The translations under genes and the position numbers were made by a program. From assembly GCA_030613765.1 (NCBI GenBank), contig JAUWLI010000042.1, forward strand, positions 1-12,882: a DNA stretch of 12,882 nt. Direction: 5' to 3'. Position 1 is the first letter of the stretch. Each line of letters opens with the position of its first letter. The stretch comes from Phycisphaerae bacterium (GTDB lineage: Bacteria > Planctomycetota > Phycisphaerae > Sedimentisphaerales > SG8-4). Below are positions 7,510-12,882 of the stretch, piece by piece. The notes under the pieces were generated by a model. It saw only the letters and a program-made list of their open reading frames with translations, did no database searches and was not told where the DNA came from.

Positions 7510-7538
7510 TTGCCTGAAAAGCCTGTCTGGTATATAAT
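7510..7538 (+). promoter_or_regulatory. Near-consensus promoter of the subtilase gene
   Basis: A -35 TTGCCT (7510-7515) and a perfect -10 TATAAT (7533-7538) have a 17-base spacer. Initiation near 7545 would give a leader of about 86 bases before the ATG at 7631. The leader can fold two nested short stems: ACATG (7568-7572) with CATGT (7601-7605), and TAACA (7578-7582) with TGTTA (7588-7592). Confidence 0.65.
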
Positions 7539-7630
7539 GCAGTATTGTATAGAGTGAAAGAGTGGCAACATGAGACCTAACAAAACCTGTTAACCGGGCG
7601 CATGTGTTCAATATTATGGAGGAAAAAATC

Positions 7631-10600
7631 ATGAAAACAAAAGAAACAATGGGAAAGATGGACTTTTGTATCCTTAGCCTGACACTTATTCTTCTGGCTT
7701 CTCAGGCTGTCTTGGGTGGAGACCTCAAAATCACTCCTGTGGACGATTTTGAGCCGTCGGGCCAGGCCGGTGGACCACTCTCACCGTCTTCCAAAGAGTA
7801 TGAATTGACAAATAATGGGACAAATTCGCTCTACTGGGGTGCTGATGAAACAGCCGACTGGCTGGATTTGGGTCCCGGCTGGGGGCAACTGGAACCACAT
7901 GAGTCCACAATAGTCACGGTGAGTCTGACATCAGAGGCAAATTCGCTGGGAGGCGGAGTTTATACCGATACTATTACATTTATTGACATAACTAACAATG
8001 AAGAACAAACACGACAAGCGGTTTTAACGATAACTGCCGTCCCAGGCCTTCTCGAAATAACACCCGTAGAAGACTTCGAACCATCAGGTGAGATGGGTGG
8101 GCCGTTCACACAATCATCCAAAGACTATCAGTTAACAAATAGCGGTGGAAGTTTCATTTATTGGGGTGCTTCTAAAACAGCCGACTGGCTGGTTTTGGAC
8201 TCTGAGTTTGGTTTGTTGGATCCATGTGAGTCCACGGTAGTTACGGTTAGTCTAACATCAGAGGTGAATTCGCTGGGAATTGGAATTTATACTGATACAT
8301 TGACGTTTACCGACCTTACGAACGCGCAAGAACAGACACGAGGAGTAACTTTGACGATTAATCCTTCTCCCGTCTGGATCAGCCCGGGTAGTTTTGATGT
8401 AAATACAATAGAGGGACTCAGTCCGACAGAGATACTGACCATCGGAAACAATATGCCGGAGGATTTAAACTTTATGATCCGAACCCGGCAAGTTGCCGCC
8501 CCGGCAGAGGCGGGAGAAAGAATTGACAGCGGAACAACTGCAGGAAATAGCGGGATTTTCTCTCTGCCGTTAGACCACGACTTCACGTTGGTCGGCCAAT
8601 CACCTTACAAACCGGGCGAGCTGATTGTGCGTTTTGCTGCAAACACCGATGGAAGAATATCCAGTATGGCGGAAAGAAACCAAATTCTGGGCACCGTTGG
8701 AGGAGGCACGATAAAATACGATTTTAAGATTGTGCCCGGTTTAAGCGTGGTTGAACTATCGGCATGGACGACGGTGGAAGATGCGCTGCTCGCTCTCAAC
8801 GGCGTGGATGGGATTTTGTACGCCCAGCCTAACTATGAAGTGGAGGCATTGTCGACATTTCCTGACGATCCGAGATTTGATGAGCTTTGGGGTATGCATA
8901 ATACCGGTCAGACCGGCGGCACGTTCGACGCTGACATCGACGCACCAGAGGCATGGGATATAGCAATCGGCAGCAGCGAAATCGTTGCGGCCGTCATTGA
9001 TACGGGAGTCGATTATACCCACGTCGATCTGGCGGCAAACATGTGGGTAAATGAAGCGGAATTTAATGGAACTCCCGGAGTGGACGACGATAACAATGGT
9101 TACGTGGATGATATTTATGGCTATGACTTTTGTAACAACGATGGTGACCCTATAGACGACCATTATCATGGCACACATTGTGCGGGAACGATCGGTGCCG
9201 TTGGTAACAATAGTGAAGGTGTGGCAGGTGTCTGCTGGAATGTAAAGATAATGGCGATAAAGTTCCTCGACTCAGGAGGTCGTGGCTGGACAGATGATGC
9301 GATTAAATGTGTGGAATATAGTACTCTTATGGGTGCAAATTTGTCGAGTAATTCATGGGGAGGCGGTGGTTATAGTCAGGGGCTCAAGGATGCGATAGAT
9401 GCGGCAGGAGCTGCCGGGATGTTGTTTTTAGCAGCGGCCGGCAATAGCGGTGTCAATAATGATGAGCACCCACATTACCCCTCAAGTTACGATTGTCAGA
9501 GCCTTATTGCCGTAATGGCTACGGATTCAGATGACAGGAGGTCGGCCCATGGTGGATGGGCGTCGAACTATGGACCTCAGAGCGTTGACATCGGAGCACC
9601 GGGAAGCAGCATCCTGAGCTGCGAACCGGGGAACCAATATGGGATTCATAGCGGCACATCCATGGCGACACCTCATGTGGCGGGTGCCTGTGCACTCTTG
9701 TGGTCAACCAATCCGGTAATGAGTAATAATGAGGTTAAAGATATCGTCCTGCGGACGGTCGATAAAACATTGGCCGAACTATGTGTTTCGGAAGGCAGAC
9801 TTAATCTATACAAAGCAGTTTTAGAAACAAAGGCCCCGTGGATAAAGATAGAACCTGAAGCCGGTACAATCACTCCGGGAGAATCGAGTGATATAAGTAT
9901 AACTTTCGACGCTATGGAGCTGGCGCCCGGGACCTATCAAGCGGAGATTGTGATAATTTCAAACGAGCCCGGGAGCCCCAGATTTGTTCCGGTAACAATG
10001 ATTGTAAAGGCAGACGATCTTCAGGTTACTCCGGCCGAAGGCTTTGAGTCAATGGGAACAGAAGGTGGACCGTTTGAACCGCAGTGCACAGTCTATACAT
10101 TGACAAACAATGGAACAGGACCGGTGAGCTGGACAACATTTGAGACAGAAAACTGGCTTGAAGTGCTCCCCTATGAGGGAGTTCTTGATCCAAATGAAAC
10201 AATAGACGTGAATATCTGCATTTCAGCCGAGGCCAATTCGCTTGACCCCAATCTTTATATCCACATGTTGACATTCCAGAATGTAGACTCCGGCAGTATT
10301 AAACCACGTGCTATCAGCCTGGCGGTGAAACCGCCGGATTGCTTCACCGAATCTTTCAGCGACCGCGGCAGTGATTTGTATGGCCTTACGCTGACATTCA
10401 GCCCCGATGGCTCAGTTGCATACTACGAGGCCTGTAGGGACAGAGTCGACCAATTTCCAGAGGACCCCAATGGCGGGACGCATGTTCCGCTTTGGGACGA
10501 TGATTTCGCCGAGATTATTTTAAGCGATGCAAATGTTTTGTTCTACGGAAAGTGGTATGACCGCTTTTACATCGGCAGCAATGGCTACATTACATTCGGG

Positions 10601-12697
10601 CAAGGTGATATGCAATTTGAGCCTTTACTGGAAAATCACTTTGCCATGCCGCGCATATCCGGTCTGTTTGCCGACCTTAATCCCCCCGATGATGAGTGTA
10701 TTTCCTATCAACAGCTTGATGATAAAGTAACGGTAACCTTCCAGAATGTGCCGTTGTGGGAGGATAAGGATGCAACTATCAGCTTCCAGGTCGAGATGTT
10801 CTTTGTCGACGGCACTATACGTATTACCTGGCTGGATATTGCTCCATCGGCTTCAGTCGTAGGACTTTCACGCGGTAGAGGGCTTCCGCCGGTATTCTTT
10901 GAGCAAAGCAATTTGAACAGGTATCCTCCATGCTGGCCCTGGGGAGACTTCAATAGGGATTATTGCGTGGATAAGAACGATTTGGCTATATTCACTCGCA
11001 ACTGGCTGTGCGAAGATTGTAACATCCCCTATTGGTGTGAGAAAACCGACCTTAATTTCAGCAGAATGGTTGAAATGGGTGACTTTGCCTTCTTTGCTGA
11101 TAATTGGATGGCAAAAGAAGATTGGTGGCTGCAGCCGATTTCGCACTGGAAGTTTGACGAAGGCAGTGGAACAACGGCATACGACTCGATTGGCAACAAT
11201 CATGGAACTATATACGGAGCCACATGGACGACCGGACAATTCAACAGTGCACTGGGCTTTGACGGTGTAGATGATTATGTTGATATGGCAGATACCGTCA
11301 AAAATTATTTAGAAACAAGTTACACCGTTTCGGCTTGGATCAAAACAAATACTGCTTCCTCAAATAAGGTTATCTCAGCATACAGACATAATATTGACGC
11401 TAATCCTGTTCTATTCCAGCTTGACCATTTTAATGAAGATATTCGTTTGACTGTCAGAGATAACTCTCACAATACCGCACAGGCAGTTTACGCCAATGTG
11501 CTTACAACGAGCACATGGTATCACATTGCAGGTGTCAGAGAAGAAAATGTTTTGAATGTTTATGTCAATGGCGTTAGTGGAATTCAGGGCTCAGAAACAC
11601 TCGGAGCTATAAATCCCGATAATTTAAAAATCGGGGCCCTTCAGTTTGCTGGCAATCCACCTTCAAATTACTTCGACGGCACTATTGACGATGTCATAAT
11701 TTTCGACAGAGCTTTATCTGCTGAAGAAATCAGGGAAATCTCTCAGCCATGGATTGGTAACAAAGCATTTAATCCCAGACCTACCAATGGTGCGACATAC
11801 GTGGACCCGAATGTGGTGCTTAGCTGGTCGCCGGGAAAAGACGCTCTCTCGCACGATGTGTATCTTGGCATGGACTACAACGATGTGAACGATGCCAATA
11901 CTCTTTCCGACGAATACAAGGGCAATTACGATGTAAACAGCTTTGACCCATGCGGCCTCGATCTTGAAACTACTTACTACTGGCGAATCGATGAAGTAGC
12001 TGACTCAAATATACATAAAGGTGATATCTGGAGCTTTAAAACATGGGCCGATACTTCTCTTTATTGTGTCAGCTGGTGGAAGTTTGACGAAGGAAATGGA
12101 AATATTGCATACGACTCAGTCGGTACTAATCATGGAATCGTCTACGGGGCAACATGGACAACAGGTAAAATCGACGGCGCATTGAGCTTTGATGGATTGA
12201 ATGATTATGTCGATATGGCAGATACCGTCAAAAACTATTTGGAAACAAATTATTCCTTTTCTGCCTGGATCAAAACAAATACAATTTCTTTAAATAAGAT
12301 AATTTCAGCATACAGACATTCAATTGATGGTAATCCGGTTTTATTTCAGATTACCCAATTTAATGAAAATATTGGTTTTACTGTGAGAGACAATTCTCAC
12401 AATACTGCACATGCAGATTATACGAATGCTCTTACAACAAACACATGGTGTCACATTGCAGGTGTCAGAGAAGGAAATACTGTGAACATTTATGTCAATG
12501 GCGATAGTGGAATTCCCGGCTCAGAAATACTCGGAGCTATAAATCCTGATAATTTAAAAATAGGGGCCCTTCAGTTTGCCGGCAATCCGCCTTCAAATTA
12601 CTTCGACGGTATTATCGACGATGTTAAAATTTTTAATACAGCCTTATCTGCCCAGGAAATACAACAACTTTACAACAATAGCTCCGAGGGATTGTAA
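7631..12697 (+). CDS. Secreted multi-domain S8 subtilisin-like protease with dockerin-like and LamG domains
   Basis: This is a 1688-residue extracellular serine endopeptidase, probably for digesting protein or polymer-associated material. ATG 7631 is preferred over the in-frame GTG at 7604 because GGAGG (7618-7622) lies eight bases before it and a clean signal peptide follows (1-30, ending SQAVLGG). Order: two 109-residue beta-type repeats (31-248); a short Ig-like stretch; a fervidolysin-like prodomain (about 325-425, YKPGELIVRF); and the S8 domain with D457 (VIDTGVDYTHVDL), H513 (HGTHCAGT), N605 (AAGNSG) and S677 (GTSMATPHVAGA). Then come an Ig-like domain; a third copy of the repeat (about 795-900); a NIDO-like beta domain (about 905-1095, FYIGSNGYITFG); a dockerin-like double EF-hand (about 1103-1160, GDFNRDYCVDKNDL); LamG 1 (1173-1367); an Fn3-like domain (about 1373-1478); and LamG 2 (1483-1677). 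All catalytic residues are intact. No C-terminal PEP-CTERM or LPXTG sorting signal is seen. The gene is flanked by direct repeats of a glyA-like 3' end. Confidence 0.95.
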   Translation: MKTKETMGKMDFCILSLTLILLASQAVLGGDLKITPVDDFEPSGQAGGPLSPSSKEYELTNNGTNSLYWGADETADWLDLGPGWGQLEPHESTIVTVSLTSEANSLGGGVYTDTITFIDITNNEEQTRQAVLTITAVPGLLEITPVEDFEPSGEMGGPFTQSSKDYQLTNSGGSFIYWGASKTADWLVLDSEFGLLDPCESTVVTVSLTSEVNSLGIGIYTDTLTFTDLTNAQEQTRGVTLTINPSPVWISPGSFDVNTIEGLSPTEILTIGNNMPEDLNFMIRTRQVAAPAEAGERIDSGTTAGNSGIFSLPLDHDFTLVGQSPYKPGELIVRFAANTDGRISSMAERNQILGTVGGGTIKYDFKIVPGLSVVELSAWTTVEDALLALNGVDGILYAQPNYEVEALSTFPDDPRFDELWGMHNTGQTGGTFDADIDAPEAWDIAIGSSEIVAAVIDTGVDYTHVDLAANMWVNEAEFNGTPGVDDDNNGYVDDIYGYDFCNNDGDPIDDHYHGTHCAGTIGAVGNNSEGVAGVCWNVKIMAIKFLDSGGRGWTDDAIKCVEYSTLMGANLSSNSWGGGGYSQGLKDAIDAAGAAGMLFLAAAGNSGVNNDEHPHYPSSYDCQSLIAVMATDSDDRRSAHGGWASNYGPQSVDIGAPGSSILSCEPGNQYGIHSGTSMATPHVAGACALLWSTNPVMSNNEVKDIVLRTVDKTLAELCVSEGRLNLYKAVLETKAPWIKIEPEAGTITPGESSDISITFDAMELAPGTYQAEIVIISNEPGSPRFVPVTMIVKADDLQVTPAEGFESMGTEGGPFEPQCTVYTLTNNGTGPVSWTTFETENWLEVLPYEGVLDPNETIDVNICISAEANSLDPNLYIHMLTFQNVDSGSIKPRAISLAVKPPDCFTESFSDRGSDLYGLTLTFSPDGSVAYYEACRDRVDQFPEDPNGGTHVPLWDDDFAEIILSDANVLFYGKWYDRFYIGSNGYITFGQGDMQFEPLLENHFAMPRISGLFADLNPPDDECISYQQLDDKVTVTFQNVPLWEDKDATISFQVEMFFVDGTIRITWLDIAPSASVVGLSRGRGLPPVFFEQSNLNRYPPCWPWGDFNRDYCVDKNDLAIFTRNWLCEDCNIPYWCEKTDLNFSRMVEMGDFAFFADNWMAKEDWWLQPISHWKFDEGSGTTAYDSIGNNHGTIYGATWTTGQFNSALGFDGVDDYVDMADTVKNYLETSYTVSAWIKTNTASSNKVISAYRHNIDANPVLFQLDHFNEDIRLTVRDNSHNTAQAVYANVLTTSTWYHIAGVREENVLNVYVNGVSGIQGSETLGAINPDNLKIGALQFAGNPPSNYFDGTIDDVIIFDRALSAEEIREISQPWIGNKAFNPRPTNGATYVDPNVVLSWSPGKDALSHDVYLGMDYNDVNDANTLSDEYKGNYDVNSFDPCGLDLETTYYWRIDEVADSNIHKGDIWSFKTWADTSLYCVSWWKFDEGNGNIAYDSVGTNHGIVYGATWTTGKIDGALSFDGLNDYVDMADTVKNYLETNYSFSAWIKTNTISLNKIISAYRHSIDGNPVLFQITQFNENIGFTVRDNSHNTAHADYTNALTTNTWCHIAGVREGNTVNIYVNGDSGIPGSEILGAINPDNLKIGALQFAGNPPSNYFDGIIDDVKIFNTALSAQEIQQLYNNSSEGL
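7721..8374 (+). repeat. Tandem 109-codon repeat encoding BACON/Ig-like modules
   Basis: Two adjacent 327-base units (7721-8047 and 8048-8374) encode matching beta-rich modules that begin with [KE]ITPV[DE]DFEPSG and share YWGA..TADWL and TVSLTSE.NSLG. They align with no net length change. A third, more divergent unit (EGFESMGTEGGPF, TLTNNGTGPVSW) lies after the protease domain, from about 10013. They look like secreted beta-sandwich adhesion or spacer modules; the BACON-like label rests on overall style. Confidence 0.8.
11147..11730 (+). repeat. LamG cassette, first copy
   Basis: This encodes a concanavalin/LamG-3-like domain, from WKFDEGSGTTAYDS to FDRALSAEEI. It aligns without gaps to 12077-12660 at an offset of 930 bases. 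The best-conserved part, around 11522-11697, shows about 18 differences in 175 bases by hand count. Such domains bind carbohydrate or cell-surface ligands in many secreted planctomycete proteins. Confidence 0.85.
12077..12660 (+). repeat. LamG cassette, second copy
   Basis: This is the duplicate of the 11147-11730 cassette, encoding WKFDEGNGNIAYDS through FNTALSAQEI near the C-terminus. It is more AT-rich in its middle part than the first copy. An Fn3-like domain (NPRPTNGATYVDPNVVLSW) separates the two. The long, almost identical stretches could recombine in frame and drop 930 bases, which is exactly 310 codons. Confidence 0.85.
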
Positions 12698-12734
12698 TTG
12701 CAGGTAGTTGATAATAGGAAAAAATTACAAAGAA

Positions 12735-12778
12735 AGGGAGCCTGTATTAAGGTAATCAGGTTTCTGGTTTACAGCCCT
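12735..12778 (-). terminator. Candidate terminator downstream of the glyA-like gene
   Basis: On the minus strand, AGGG-CTGT pairs with ACAG and CCCT (plus coordinates 12771-12778 with 12742-12745 and 12735-12738), with a three-base bulge and a 25-base loop. It is followed by a T-rich tail (12721-12734 read on the minus strand). It lies in the convergent gap between the subtilase stop and the glyA-like stop. The large loop makes it only a moderate candidate. Confidence 0.3.
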
Positions 12779-12865
12779 GGGACAGTGCTTTAGCGCATAG
12801 GGAACCGGCTGCATAAATCCTTCACTTTGGCCTGAGTCTGTTCTCTCAATGACTTGCCTATTTTG
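12771..12865. repeat. Right copy of the 95-bp direct repeat flanking the subtilase gene
   Basis: This is the partner of 7307-7401, ungapped, at about 81% identity. It spans the last 24-25 codons of the minus-strand gene that leaves the window and 19 bases beyond its stop. The similarity ends inside the coding region, about 17 bases before the window edge. Confidence 0.8.
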
Positions 12866-12882
12866 TATTCACTGTCACTTGT
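12790..12882 (-). CDS. glyA: Probable serine hydroxymethyltransferase, C-terminal 30 residues only
   Basis: The minus strand is open from the window edge to a TAA at 12790-12792, giving TSDSEYKIGKSLREQTQAKV followed by KDLCSRFPMR. The ending V-x-x-L-C-x-R-F-P resembles GlyA C-termini such as the V-L-D-I-C-A-R-Y-P of the E. coli enzyme, which interconverts serine and glycine with tetrahydrofolate. Only the tail is visible, with no catalytic residues, so the name depends on this short match. The gene is convergent with the subtilase. A truncated copy of the same end lies 5464 bases to the left. Confidence 0.6.
   Translation of the reverse strand, partial: TSDSEYKIGKSLREQTQAKVKDLCSRFPMR

Noticed and set aside
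7570..7593. Seven-residue leader ORF (MRPNKTC) in the subtilase 5' leader
   Set aside because: It has no clear ribosome site and no runs of regulatory codons. The short length makes chance likely.
7545..7630. c-di-GMP riboswitch controlling the subtilase, suggested by the neighbouring GGDEF gene
   Set aside because: The leader lacks the conserved GEMM-type core motifs and tetraloop arrangement. Only short nested stems are visible.
7604..7630. GTG at 7604 as subtilase start
   Set aside because: It would add nine residues before the signal peptide and has no Shine-Dalgarno sequence, while GGAGG is ideally placed for ATG 7631.
7420..7632. 70-residue ORF on the minus strand across the subtilase leader
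   Set aside because: It starts inside the subtilase start region, and much of its hydrophobic Phe-rich sequence is simply the complement of the A-tracts.

Overview
The window looks like chromosomal DNA of a Planctomycetota bacterium, most likely from the Phycisphaerae/Sedimentisphaerales side. This is an inference from protein style: a giant secreted subtilase with planctomycete-type dockerin-like and LamG modules, a short-form S-adenosylhomocysteinase, a dedicated ExbB/ExbD pair, and a large membrane protein with a TPR-like tail. No sequence search was possible. Base composition is moderate.

Layout, left to right. (1) Positions 1-1184 (+): the 3' part of a MotA/TolQ/ExbB proton-channel gene followed after 17 bases by an ExbD/TolR gene, forming a pmf-driven inner-membrane motor. 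(2) 1215-2486 (-): a complete clpX, convergent with exbD, with its own near-consensus promoter. (3) 2487-2801: a 315-base divergent regulatory gap with promoters for clpX and ahcY and one doubtful small ORF. (4) 2802-4061 (+): ahcY. (5) 4125-6044 (+): an unrecognised polytopic membrane protein with a helical-repeat tail, separated from ahcY by a strong imperfect hairpin. (6) 6177-7247 (+): a diguanylate cyclase with a degenerate receiver-like N-terminus and intact GGDEF and I-site motifs. (7) 7631-12697 (+): a 1688-residue secreted, multi-domain S8 protease, driven by a consensus promoter with phased A-tracts. (8) 12790-12882 (-): the 3' end of a gene whose product ends like serine hydroxymethyltransferase (glyA).

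The most notable structural feature is that the subtilase gene is bracketed by two direct copies (about 95 bp, offset 5464) of the glyA-like 3' end, both on the minus strand. The left copy (7307-7401) is a truncated relic next to the GGDEF gene; the right copy (12771-12865) belongs to the gene that runs off the window. Differences between them fall mainly at synonymous third codon positions, so both diverged as coding sequence. Intact gene, then cargo, then displaced 3' end in the same orientation is the layout left by integration into, or recombination at, a gene 3' end. No integrase is visible, so the origin remains open.

The remaining genes are mostly housekeeping or envelope functions. 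I see no CRISPR array, rRNA, tRNA, transposase or recognisable defence cluster.
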